From NCBI GenBank assembly GCA_030528845.1, contig JAUMYC010000013.1, positions 1 to 22,897 on the forward strand: a stretch of 22,897 nt of DNA, in the 5' to 3' direction. This stretch comes from Eubacteriales bacterium (GTDB taxonomy: Bacteria > Bacillota_A > Clostridia > Christensenellales > Aristaeellaceae). Shown in pieces: positions 1-7,972 of the stretch. How positions within the stretch are numbered: position 1 is the first letter of the stretch; every line of letters starts with the position of its first letter. The notes under the pieces were generated by a model. That model searched no databases. It was not told the origin of the DNA and saw nothing but the letters and a program-made list of their open reading frames with translations. The translations under genes were made by a program, and so were the position numbers.

Positions 1-1548
1 CGCGGGGAAGGACTGGAAGCCGAACTCGGATGCATAGCGGAAGAAATGCTTGCGGTAGTCGGTGAAGGGCACGGAGGAGTGCCACACCTTCCAATAATGT
101 ACGTCGCCGCGGTCGGCGTCGTTGGGGTCGTCAAAGGCGCCGCCGGAGGAGGGAGAGGCCGGCCAGTAGAAGGTGTCCGGGTCGTGTTCGGCCAGCTCCT
201 GCGGGATGATGTATTCGTACATCTTGATATAGTCCGCATACTGCTTGGGCGGGTACTGATACCATTTTTCGACCACGGCCAGCTCCATCTCGTTGTTGCC
301 GCACCACAGGCCCAAAGAGGCGTGATGGCGCAGACGGCGGATGTTGTCGGCGAATTCCGCGCGGATATTCTCTTCGAATTCCGGCGTGCAGTCGTACATG
401 GCGCAGCCGAACATGAAATCCTGCCAGACGATCAGGCCCAGCTCGTCGCAGGCGTCGTAGAACCAGTCGTCCGGATAGTAGCCGCCGCCCCAGACGCGGA
501 TGGCGTTGAAGTTGGCCTCCTTGGCGTCTTCGAGCAGGCGGCGGGTGCGCTGCGGCGTGACGCGGCGCAGGATGTTGTCCTCGGGGATGTAATCCGCGCC
601 CATGGAGAAGACGGACACGCCGTTGACGCAGGCCTCGAAGCTCTCGCCCCACCGGTCCTTTTCGCGGCGCATGGTCATCGTGCGCAGGCCGATGCGCTTC
701 TCCCACACGTCCAGCACGGCGCCGTCGTCGTCGAGCAGCTCGGCGCGCAGGCCGTAGAGGGGCTGCTCACCGTAGCCGTTGGGCCACCAGAGGAGCGGAT
801 CCTCCACCGTGATATCGTCGTTGACGGCGCTCGTCTGCGTTCCGTCGGGCGCGGTGAGCGTATAGCGCACGGAATATTCCGGCTCCATGCATTCGCAAAG
901 CCCCGTCCAGGTGTCGATCTCGCTGTGGAAGCTGAGGGTGACCTGCCCGGCGGCGTGCTCCTGATGCACGCGCACGCCAACGAACTTTGCCTTGTTGATC
1001 TTCTGCAGGGAGATATCGCGCCAGATGCCGGCGTCGGGCAGGCGCGGGCCCCAGTCCCAGCCGAACATGCAGTGCGCCTTGCGCAGCAGCGGGAAGCCCT
1101 GCGTGCAGTCCGGCGTGCCGTTGACGGGGGTGTTGGCGTAGGCCTCGCGCAGGAAGCGGTTGGGCGAGAGGAAGAGGATCTCGATCGTATTTTCGCCCTC
1201 GTGCACGTTTTCCAGCACGTTCACAGACCATGTGCGGTGCATGTTGTTCGCCATGAGCACGCAGGCGCCGTTGACGGTGACCTCGGCCAGCGTGTCCAGG
1301 CCCTCGCAGTGCAGAAGCAGCGCGTCGCAGTCCAGATCCTCGGCGCGCAGGGTGAAGCTGCGCGCGTAGAGATAATCCTTTTCCATCAGGTCGAAGGCCT
1401 GATATTCGTTGTCCCGCCAGAAGGGATCGTCCATTTTGCCGTTGTCGAGCAGATCCGCATAGACGGAGCCGGGCACGTTCGCGCTGAGCCACTGCTCGCT
1501 CTGCACCTCGCGCATTTTCCAAAGGCCGTTCAGGGAAATGGTTTGCAT
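1..1548 (-). CDS. Beta-mannosidase, glycoside hydrolase family 2 (partial, C-terminus beyond window)
   Basis: Cytoplasmic exo-enzyme expected to release mannose from the non-reducing end of beta-1,4-manno-oligosaccharides. The minus-strand frame stays open for 516 codons to the window edge; no signal peptide is visible. It opens with MQTISLNGLWKMR and a PGSVYADLL segment typical of GH2 mannosidases. FGWDWGPRLPDAGIWR at about 162-177 lies near the end of the sugar-binding beta-sandwich, and RVWGGGYYPDDWFYDACDE starts at 351 in the TIM barrel. GNNEME at 417-422 gives the likely acid/base Glu420, and SEFGFQ at 507-512 gives the likely nucleophile Glu508. The 88-residue spacing suits the family. 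The start is set by AAGGAGG seven to eight bases upstream. The gene is divergent from the CE7 esterase. The family call rests on motifs; a GH2 enzyme of another specificity is less likely. Confidence 0.9.
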   Translation of the reverse strand, partial: MQTISLNGLWKMREVQSEQWLSANVPGSVYADLLDNGKMDDPFWRDNEYQAFDLMEKDYLYARSFTLRAEDLDCDALLLHCEGLDTLAEVTVNGACVLMANNMHRTWSVNVLENVHEGENTIEILFLSPNRFLREAYANTPVNGTPDCTQGFPLLRKAHCMFGWDWGPRLPDAGIWRDISLQKINKAKFVGVRVHQEHAAGQVTLSFHSEIDTWTGLCECMEPEYSVRYTLTAPDGTQTSAVNDDITVEDPLLWWPNGYGEQPLYGLRAELLDDDGAVLDVWEKRIGLRTMTMRREKDRWGESFEACVNGVSVFSMGADYIPEDNILRRVTPQRTRRLLEDAKEANFNAIRVWGGGYYPDDWFYDACDELGLIVWQDFMFGCAMYDCTPEFEENIRAEFADNIRRLRHHASLGLWCGNNEMELAVVEKWYQYPPKQYADYIKMYEYIIPQELAEHDPDTFYWPASPSSGGAFDDPNDADRGDVHYWKVWHSSVPFTDYRKHFFRYASEFGFQSFPA

Positions 1549-1586
1549 AGCGGTTTCCTCCTTTTTTTCATGCGGTTTCTGCCTGT

Positions 1587-1592
1587 ATTTTA
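1587..1592 (-). promoter_or_regulatory. Possible -10 element for the beta-mannosidase gene
   Basis: TAAAAT on the minus strand lies about 39 bases before the start codon. The -35 region at a 17-base distance is poor (TTCCCA-like), so activator help or a different promoter is possible. Confidence 0.3.
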
Positions 1593-1623
1593 ACACAAGC
1601 GCGGGCGGATGGGAAGAAAACAG

Positions 1624-1652
1624 TTTACATTCGCCGCAGAATTCGCTATCAT
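1624..1652 (+). promoter_or_regulatory. Sigma-A type promoter of the CE7 esterase gene
   Basis: TTTACA at 1624-1629 and TATCAT at 1647-1652 are separated by exactly 17 bases, each with one mismatch to consensus. The predicted transcription start is near 1659, about 40 bases before the start codon and at the left end of a palindromic operator candidate. Confidence 0.7.
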
Positions 1653-1661
1653 TATGCTATG

Positions 1662-1677
1662 GTTTCCCGCGGGAAAC
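1662..1677. promoter_or_regulatory. Perfect 16-bp palindrome, candidate repressor operator
   Basis: GTTTCCCGCGGGAAAC equals its own reverse complement over all 16 bases. It sits about ten bases past the -10 hexamer of the CE7 promoter and between the two divergent genes, a position where a bound dimer would block transcription. The centre (CCGCGG, with an inner CG step) resembles LacI-family operators in general form, but no regulator gene is in the window and the regulator family is not known. Confidence 0.6.
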
Positions 1678-1697
1678 GAAAAAAGGAGGGTTTCGCC

Positions 1698-2663
1698 ATG
1701 CCTATTGTGGATATGTCGGTGGAAAAGCTGTATGCCTTTACGGGCTGCAACCCCTGCCCGGCCGATATCGAGGAATACTGGGACCGCGCGATCGCGCAGA
1801 TGGAGGCGCTGGGCACGGAATGCGAGCTCGTGCCGGCGGCGTTTCGGGCGCCGGGCGTGGAATGCTATGATCTGTACTTCACGGGCGTGGGCGGCGCGCG
1901 CATCCACTGCCGCTTTGCAAAGCCGGCGCACGCGCAGGGCAAGCTGCCCGGCGTTTGCCTCTTCCACGGCTACACGGGCTGCGCAGATTCCTTCTCCGGC
2001 CTGATGAAGTGGTGCGCCGCGGGCATGGCCGCCGCCTCGATGGACTGCCGCGGACAGGGCGGCTCCTCGGAGGATATCGTTCCCGTGAAGGGCAACACGC
2101 ATCACGGGCATATCATCCGCGGCCTGGACGACCCGGACCCGGACAAGCTCTATTTCCGCAATGTCTTCCTGGACACCGCGCAGCTGGCGCGCATCATGAT
2201 GGCGATGGACTGCGTGGACGAGACGAAGGTAGGCGCGACGGGCGGCTCGCAGGGCGGCGGGCTGACTCTGGCCTGCGCCGCGCTCACGCCCGGGCTCAAC
2301 CGCGCCGCGCCGGTCTATCCGTTCCTGTGCGATTACAGGCGCGTGTGGGATATGGACCTCGACGTGGCGGCGTATGCCGAGCTGCGCGAGTTCTTCCGCC
2401 ATTCCGACCCGCGCCACGAGCGCGAGGAGGCGGTCTTCACGAAGCTGGGCTACATCGACAACCAGCACATCGCCCATCGCATCCGCGCGCGCGTGCTCAT
2501 GTGTACCGGCCTGCTCGACACCGTCTGTCCGCCCTCGAGCCAGTTTGCGGCGTATAACAAGATCACCGCGCAGAAGGAAGTGCTGTTCTATCCGGACTTC
2601 GGGCACGAGAACCTGCCGGAGAGCGACGATATCATCCTGCAGTTCCTCTGCGGCATGGAATGA
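1698..2663 (+). CDS. Acetyl xylan esterase / cephalosporin-C deacetylase family (CE7)
   Basis: Alpha/beta-hydrolase esterase of carbohydrate esterase family 7, which removes acetyl groups from short xylo- and other oligosaccharides, usually in the cytoplasm. The 321-residue length matches the family (about 320). Visible family signatures are RGQGG at 118-122, GGSQGG at 182-187 with nucleophile Ser184, Asp274 in LLDTVCPPSSQ, and His303 in the GHENLP segment; GY at 91-92 is the expected oxyanion-hole region. There is no signal peptide. The chosen ATG follows AAAAGGAGGG with seven bases spacing; an upstream ATG at 1659 lies at the predicted transcription start and overlaps the palindrome, so it is rejected. 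Divergence from a beta-mannosidase suggests joint use on acetylated mannan-type oligosaccharides, which is inference. Confidence 0.93.
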   Translation: MPIVDMSVEKLYAFTGCNPCPADIEEYWDRAIAQMEALGTECELVPAAFRAPGVECYDLYFTGVGGARIHCRFAKPAHAQGKLPGVCLFHGYTGCADSFSGLMKWCAAGMAAASMDCRGQGGSSEDIVPVKGNTHHGHIIRGLDDPDPDKLYFRNVFLDTAQLARIMMAMDCVDETKVGATGGSQGGGLTLACAALTPGLNRAAPVYPFLCDYRRVWDMDLDVAAYAELREFFRHSDPRHEREEAVFTKLGYIDNQHIAHRIRARVLMCTGLLDTVCPPSSQFAAYNKITAQKEVLFYPDFGHENLPESDDIILQFLCGME

Positions 2664-2704
2664 CCGGAAAACAGGCCCAAAATGCATTCCATAAGAAGCG
2701 CGTG

Positions 2705-2744
2705 TGCCGCCTGTTCAAATAAAATTTACATGAAAAGGGCGGCA
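2705..2744. repeat. Inverted repeat upstream of the ABC importer promoter
   Basis: TGCCGCC at 2705-2711 and GGCGGCA at 2738-2744 are perfect inverted copies separated by 26 AT-rich bases, ending six bases before the -35 element. It could be a two-half-site operator or a weak hairpin ending the CE7 transcript; there is no clear U-tract after it. Confidence 0.3.
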
Positions 2745-2750
2745 AAGCAA

Positions 2751-2778
2751 TTGCGGATTTTTGATTATTTACTATAAT
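2751..2778 (+). promoter_or_regulatory. Promoter of the oversized ABC importer operon
   Basis: A consensus TATAAT lies at 2773-2778 with TTGCGG at 2751-2756, spacing 16. Transcription would start near 2785, leaving a leader of about 100 bases before the AGGAGGT ribosome-binding site at 2868-2874. The -10 is strong and the -35 only partial. Confidence 0.55.
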
Positions 2779-2883
2779 ATAAACTGATTGATAGTTTGCC
2801 GAAGTGTGTTTTTCCTGATGATCCGCAGGGAGAGCGCGCCCCGGCTCTCGATCAAAAAATAAAAATCAGGAGGTACTTGATCC

Positions 2884-5259
2884 ATGAAGAAGATCCTTTC
2901 TGCGATCATCGCCATGTGTCTGCTGCTGTCCAGCTTCGCTCTGGCAGAGGAGACCGTCCAGGATGCGTATACGTATAACCTGGCGATCGGCGAGTTCCCG
3001 ACTGTGTGGGATCCGATGCGCACGCAGACCAATACCGACTCCACCTTCACCGGCTATCTGGGCAACGGTCTGTTCGAGTTTGACTTCAACGAAGACCTGG
3101 ACGGCTACAAGATCGTTCCGCTGGCCGCTGCCGATTTCCCGGTCGACGTGACCGCTGACTTCGTCGGCGAAGACTGGGGCATCGCCGAAGGCGACACCGC
3201 CCGCGCCTGGAAGGTCACCATCCGCGAGGATATGACCTGGGAAGACGGCACCCCCATCACCGCTGCCGATTTCGTCTATTCCGCTCAGGCCCGCCTGAAC
3301 CCGAAGGCCGCCAACTATCGCGCGGACAGCTTCTATTCCGGCAACCTGGTCATCGTCGGCGCTGAAGAGTATGCCAAGCAGGGCGTCGCTTCCGACACCA
3401 CTCTGCGCGCGTACATGGGCATCACCGGCGACACCGACGTGGCCGCCTTCCTCGAGGCCCACGGCGACATGCCCGGCTACATCAACTGGTCCTATTCCTT
3501 CGGCGACACCTATGACTTCGCCACCGAAACCTGGACCGGCACCGCTGCGGACGAGGTCGTCGAAGTTCCGATGACTCTGGCCGAGCTGTACACCTTCTAC
3601 ACCGAAGGCCCCGGCGGCGAATACATCACCTGGGCTGATCTGGCCGGCAAGCAGGAGTATGCTCTGGACGAGCTGTACGCCAAGTACACCTACGCCGAGT
3701 ATCCCTGGGAGAAGGTCGGCTTCTTTGCCACCGGCGACTACGAGTTCGTCGTCATCCTGGAGAAGGAGCTGCAGGGCTTCTATCTGTGGTACTCCATGTC
3801 TGACACCTGGCTGGTCAAGCAGGACGTCTACGAAGAGTGCATCAGCGAGACCGACGGCGTGTATTCCTGCACCTACGGCACCACCGCTGAGACCTCTCCC
3901 TCCTGGGGCCCCTACTGCATGACCGAGTTCCAGTCCGACAAGGTCATCGTGCTGGAGCGCAACGACAACTGGTTCGGCTTCAACGACGATCCCGAGATCT
4001 ATCAGACCACCGCGATCCGCTATGACTACGTCAAGGAACCCTCCACCCGTCTGGAAATGTTCCTCAACGGCCAGCTGGATTCCTACGGCCTGAGCAAGGA
4101 TGACATCGAAGTCTACGGCCAGTCCGACTACACCTACTACTCCGAAGGCGACTCCGTCTTCGCGATGGTCTTCAACCCGGACAGGGGCGCTCTGGAAGTT
4201 TCTCAGGCCAACGCCGGCGAGAACATCAACAAGACCATCCTCTCCATCACCGACTTCCGTACCGCCATGTCTCTGGCCATGAACCGCGCCGAGTTCTGCC
4301 TCGCCACCAGCCCGCTGAATGCTCCGGCCTTCGCGCTCTACGGCGGCCAGATCGTCGCTGACCCGGACAACGGTATCTTCTATCGCACCACCGACGTCGC
4401 CAAGAACGTCATCGTGGACTTCTGGGGCCTGACCGACGAGATCGGCGAGGGCAAGATGTATGCCACTGCCGACGACGCGATCGACTCCATCACCGGCTAC
4501 AACCTCGAGATGGCCAAGCAGTATTTCGATGCTGCCTATGATCAGGCGATCGCTCAGGGCCTGATGGACGAGGACGACGTGGTCGAGATCATGGTCGGCA
4601 CCCCGAACAACACCTCCACCTTCTACAACAACGGCTACGAGTTCATCGTGAACAACTACACCGAAGCTGTGAAGGGCACCAAGCTCGAAGGCAAGCTCAC
4701 CTTCAAGCGTGACGCCACTCTGGGCAACAACTTCTCCGCTGCCCTGCAGAACAACAACGTCGACATGCTCTTCGGCGTTGGCTGGACCGGCTCCACCTTC
4801 GATCCCTTCGGCCTGATGGAAGCCTACACCTCCGCCAACTATCAGTATGACCCGTCCTGGGATACCACCGCTGCGATGCTGGACATCACCCTCAACGGCG
4901 AAGTCTACACCGCTTCCGTGTGGGATTGGACGCAGGCCATCGCCGGCACCCCGGTGCAGGGCACCAAGGGCGGCGAGACTGTCGAACTGTGCTTCCCCTA
5001 CAGCACCGACGCCGCTGAAGCCGCTCTGCGCTTCGAAGTGCTCGGCGCGCTGGAAGGCGCTGTTCTGATGAACTACAACTTCATCCCGCTCATGGGCGAC
5101 TCCTCTGCCAGCCTCAAGGGCATGCAGGTCGAGTTCTATCTCGAAGACGAAGTCTTCCCGATGGGCCGCGGCGGCGTGAAGTACATGACCTACAACTACA
5201 CCGACGCTGAGTGGGACGCCTTTGTGGCTGAACAGGGCGGCACCCTCAACTACAAGTAA
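2884..5259 (+). CDS. ABC importer extracellular solute-binding protein, family 5 (oligopeptide class), oversized
   Basis: Captures the substrate outside the cell and hands it to the OppBC-like channel. The 791-residue product is well above the roughly 500-600 residues usual for SBP family 5. Residues 1-21 form a signal peptide (Lys-Lys, hydrophobic core, ALA then EE) that looks like a signal-peptidase I site. The only early Cys, residue 12, is in the hydrophobic core and is not a lipobox, so membrane anchoring is unexplained. Family-type stretches include FPTVWDPMR near the mature N-terminus, WEDGTPITAADFVYS and the later ITDFRTAMSLAMNRAEF. An optimal AGGAGG with nine-base spacing fixes the start. 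The gene uses GCT/GCC and ACC/TCC codons strongly, unlike its GCG-rich neighbours, which suggests high expression. The ligand may be a peptide or an oligosaccharide. Confidence 0.9.
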   Translation: MKKILSAIIAMCLLLSSFALAEETVQDAYTYNLAIGEFPTVWDPMRTQTNTDSTFTGYLGNGLFEFDFNEDLDGYKIVPLAAADFPVDVTADFVGEDWGIAEGDTARAWKVTIREDMTWEDGTPITAADFVYSAQARLNPKAANYRADSFYSGNLVIVGAEEYAKQGVASDTTLRAYMGITGDTDVAAFLEAHGDMPGYINWSYSFGDTYDFATETWTGTAADEVVEVPMTLAELYTFYTEGPGGEYITWADLAGKQEYALDELYAKYTYAEYPWEKVGFFATGDYEFVVILEKELQGFYLWYSMSDTWLVKQDVYEECISETDGVYSCTYGTTAETSPSWGPYCMTEFQSDKVIVLERNDNWFGFNDDPEIYQTTAIRYDYVKEPSTRLEMFLNGQLDSYGLSKDDIEVYGQSDYTYYSEGDSVFAMVFNPDRGALEVSQANAGENINKTILSITDFRTAMSLAMNRAEFCLATSPLNAPAFALYGGQIVADPDNGIFYRTTDVAKNVIVDFWGLTDEIGEGKMYATADDAIDSITGYNLEMAKQYFDAAYDQAIAQGLMDEDDVVEIMVGTPNNTSTFYNNGYEFIVNNYTEAVKGTKLEGKLTFKRDATLGNNFSAALQNNNVDMLFGVGWTGSTFDPFGLMEAYTSANYQYDPSWDTTAAMLDITLNGEVYTASVWDWTQAIAGTPVQGTKGGETVELCFPYSTDAAEAALRFEVLGALEGAVLMNYNFIPLMGDSSASLKGMQVEFYLEDEVFPMGRGGVKYMTYNYTDAEWDAFVAEQGGTLNYK

Positions 5260-5291
5260 GCACCCTATTCCGGCTCAATAGCCAAGGACTT

Positions 5292-5327
5292 TACCACGGC
5301 AGGGGCAGCTTTGCCCCTGCCGTGGTA
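5292..5327 (+). terminator. Strong hairpin between binding-protein and permease genes (partial terminator or mRNA stabiliser)
   Basis: A perfect 16-bp stem, 5292-5307 paired with 5312-5327, encloses a GCTT loop. It starts 32 bases after the binding-protein stop in a 229-base gap that otherwise holds no gene. Only a short broken T-run (CTTTTC) follows, so full termination is doubtful. Such hairpins commonly protect or attenuate, giving more binding protein than membrane components. Confidence 0.65.
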
Positions 5328-5488
5328 TACCCATCTTTTCGGCAAACGGCGCCCGCGGGCCCGCTTGCAACGGGAGCCAACACCATATTTTTCACGCTTG
5401 TACCCGGAACGGCATCTTCCGCGAAGGGGAATGGCCCGGCCTTGCCGGATATAAGCGTAAAAAATGCGAAAGGGGCCATTACACCGCA

Positions 5489-6448
5489 ATGGTTAAATAC
5501 GTACTGAAGCGACTTCTGCTCATGCTGATGGTCTTCACCATCATCGTCTCTATGTGCTTTGTGCTGGTCAAGCTGCTGCCCAACAAGCCGGCAGAGCAGT
5601 TTGGCAAGGACATGGAGCTGATCGAAATGCGCCGCGAGGCGCTGGGCTACAACAAGCCCCTGATCGAACAATACGGCATTTTCGTGCGCCGCACCCTCAT
5701 CGGAGGCGACTGGGGCATCAGCGAAAGCCTGTATCTGGGCCAAAATGTCTGGGACAAATTTATGGAAAAAATGCCCGCGACGGTGCTGGTGAACGCATAT
5801 ACGATGCTCTTCTCCGTGCCGCTGGGCCTGATGTTCGGCATTTACGCGGCGCTGAAGAAGAACAAATGGCAGGATCATTTCATTTCCACGGCCGTTATGG
5901 TCTTCGTTTCGGTCCCGAGCTATATATACGCATTCCTCGTGCAGTATATCCTCTGCTTTAAGCTGAAGGTGTTCCCCTTCCAGATGAACTCCGGTTCGGA
6001 CTACTTCAGCTGGTCCATGTTCTATTCCATGATCCCCGCGATCCTCTCGCTGGGCTTCGGCACGGTCGCCGGCCTGACGCGCTATACCCGCGCAGAGCTG
6101 ACGGAAGTGCTCACGAGCGACTTTTTGCTCCTTGCGCGCACCAAAGGCCTCTCCCGCGCGCAGACGACCGTGCGCCACGCGCTGCGCAATTCCATGGTGC
6201 CTATCTTCCCGATGATCCTCGGCGAATTCATCGGCATCATGTCCGGCTCGCTGATCATCGAAGGTATCTTCGGCATCCCCGGCGTCGGCCCGCTCTACGT
6301 CGAGTCCATCACCGCCGCCACGCCGGATTATAACTTCTTCATGCTGCTGTCCGCCTTCTACACGCTCATCGGCCTCTCTTCGGGCATCATCGTGGATATC
6401 AGCTATGGCTTTATCGATCCGAGAATCAGAATGGGGAGCAAGAAATAA
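5489..6448 (+). CDS. oppB: ABC importer permease, OppB/DppB type
   Basis: First membrane subunit of the importer, 319 residues, the usual family length. TM1 is at about 9-30 (KRLLLMLMVFTIIV), with further hydrophobic segments near 98-120, 132-156, 180-198, 240-260 and 284-304. The cytoplasmic coupling loop that contacts the ATPases is DFLLLARTKGLSRAQTTVRH at 211-230, followed by the ALRNSMVPI segment, and the protein ends with the typical DPRIRMG. The start ATG has only a modest GAAAGGGG site about 13 bases upstream. The stop TAA overlaps the oppC start by one base (TAATG), indicating translational coupling. Unlike the other subunits, this one carries no insertion. Confidence 0.93.
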   Translation: MVKYVLKRLLLMLMVFTIIVSMCFVLVKLLPNKPAEQFGKDMELIEMRREALGYNKPLIEQYGIFVRRTLIGGDWGISESLYLGQNVWDKFMEKMPATVLVNAYTMLFSVPLGLMFGIYAALKKNKWQDHFISTAVMVFVSVPSYIYAFLVQYILCFKLKVFPFQMNSGSDYFSWSMFYSMIPAILSLGFGTVAGLTRYTRAELTEVLTSDFLLLARTKGLSRAQTTVRHALRNSMVPIFPMILGEFIGIMSGSLIIEGIFGIPGVGPLYVESITAATPDYNFFMLLSAFYTLIGLSSGIIVDISYGFIDPRIRMGSKK

Positions 6449-7971
6449 TGAGCAAGACAAAGATCAATATGAATATTCCTGCCTCTCAGTTCGAATTTGT
6501 CGGAACAGAAGGCCGGATGCACGACAAAAAGCTGGATACGAAGCCGATCGGCTACTTCAAGGACGTGTGGCTGCGCTTTTGCAAAAACAAGAGCTCGGTC
6601 GTCGCGGCCTGCATCATCGTGGTGCTGGTCCTCTTTGCCGTGTTCGTACCGCTGCTGTGCGAGACTTCCTATTCGCTGGCGCTGACGGACACGATGTACC
6701 TCAACTATGCCAAGCTGCCGCCCAAATTCATGCCCCTTGGCATCGACGGCACCTCCGACGCGACCGTGAACACCGCCACCTACAACGCCTATCGCGCCAT
6801 CGGCATCGAGACGGGCCTCGATCCGATCGTGGAAGTGTACCGGGCCGATTACGAAGACCCGACCGCCAGCAAAAAGGCGCGCTTCTTCGACATCAAGCTG
6901 GACAACTATTACAAGATGGGCATGCTCTATCTCACCCTGACGCCCGCGCAGTATGAAGACCTGCAGGCGTGGCAGGACGAGACCGGCATTCAGGTCATCT
7001 ATCCGGCGATCACCGACGCGAAGCAGACCGACGCCAACATCTGGTATGAGGCGGACAGAAAGGGCGCGCCGCAGCTGGACAAGGAAGGCAACTTCCAGCC
7101 CATCTACCGCACCACCACGCCCACGGACACCTCCTATCACTCTCTGCGCATCCCCGCGGACAACGACCCGGAGAACCCGCTCGCCTATGCGCGCGTGACG
7201 GGCACCTCCGAGGCCAAGAGCTATGTCGTGCGTGTGAGCAAGTATACCTACTTCCAGTATCGCTACGGCTTTGAGCCGGCCTTCACCTTCGGCACCAACG
7301 ACAAGGGCCAGGATATCCTGACCCGCCTTGCCGCCGGCGCCCGCTTCAGCTTCCTGCTGGCCATCTCCGTCTCCGCCATCAACCTCTTCCTCGGCTCCGT
7401 TTACGGCGCCATCGAGGGCTACTACGGCGGCGCGGTCGACCTGATCATGGAGCGCATTTCGGATATCCTAAGCGGTATCCCCTTCATCGTCGTTACGACG
7501 CTCTTCCAGCTGCATTTGTCAAAACGGGTGGGCGTCGTGCCAGCGCTATTATTCGCCTATGTGCTCACAGGCTGGATCGGCATGGCCTCGCGCGTGCGCA
7601 TGCAGTTCTACCGCTTTAAGGGGCAGGAGCATATCCTCGCTGCGAGGACTCTGGGCGCGAGCGACGCAAGGCTCATGTTCAAGCACATCTTCCCGAACTC
7701 GATGGGCACGCTGATCACCGGCTCCGTGCTGGTCATCCCGGGCGTTATCTTCAGCGAGAGCTCCATGACCTATCTGGGCATCGTCAACCTCGAATCCTCC
7801 ACCATGACCAGCGTGGGCACGATGCTCGCCAACGGCAAAAACTACCTCGCGACAGACCCGTACATCATCTTCTTCCCGGCGCTGTTCATCGCGCTGCTGG
7901 AGATCTCCTTCAACCTCTTCGGCAACGGTCTGCGCGATGCGTTCAATCCTTCTCTGAGGGGGGCGGAATAA
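6448..7971 (+). CDS. oppC: ABC importer permease, OppC/DppC type, with large extracytoplasmic insertion
   Basis: Second membrane subunit, 507 residues against about 300 for ordinary OppC. A cytoplasmic N-terminus precedes TM1 at about 50-70. Residues 71-280 form a hydrophilic stretch before the family signature FGTNDKGQDIL (281-291), where ordinary members have only about 40 residues. It therefore carries roughly 170 extra residues, rich in Tyr, Asp and Thr. Since TM1 crosses from inside to outside, this domain should face the binding protein. The remaining channel is normal: GARFSFLLAISVSAIN, GAIEGYYGG, coupling loop EHILAARTLGASDARLMFKH (394-413) and a C-terminal NLFGNGLRDAFNPSLRG. The start overlaps the oppB stop, and the next gene begins one base after this stop. 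Confidence 0.92.
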   Translation: MSKTKINMNIPASQFEFVGTEGRMHDKKLDTKPIGYFKDVWLRFCKNKSSVVAACIIVVLVLFAVFVPLLCETSYSLALTDTMYLNYAKLPPKFMPLGIDGTSDATVNTATYNAYRAIGIETGLDPIVEVYRADYEDPTASKKARFFDIKLDNYYKMGMLYLTLTPAQYEDLQAWQDETGIQVIYPAITDAKQTDANIWYEADRKGAPQLDKEGNFQPIYRTTTPTDTSYHSLRIPADNDPENPLAYARVTGTSEAKSYVVRVSKYTYFQYRYGFEPAFTFGTNDKGQDILTRLAAGARFSFLLAISVSAINLFLGSVYGAIEGYYGGAVDLIMERISDILSGIPFIVVTTLFQLHLSKRVGVVPALLFAYVLTGWIGMASRVRMQFYRFKGQEHILAARTLGASDARLMFKHIFPNSMGTLITGSVLVIPGVIFSESSMTYLGIVNLESSTMTSVGTMLANGKNYLATDPYIIFFPALFIALLEISFNLFGNGLRDAFNPSLRGAE

Positions 7972-7972
7972 T

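Noticed and set aside
46..1593. Plus-strand open frame of 515 codons opposite the beta-mannosidase
   Set aside because: It is a shadow of the mannosidase, which carries the GH2 motifs and both catalytic Glu residues on the other strand.
2671..2718. AACAGGC/GCCTGTT inverted repeat after the CE7 gene as terminator
   Set aside because: The seven-pair stem encloses a loop of more than 30 bases and lacks a T-run, so it is too weak to call.
5430..5460. Possible second promoter or hairpin just before oppB (CCGGC/GCCGG and TATAAG)
   Set aside because: The stem has only five pairs, has no T-run, and no -35 element stands at a proper distance.
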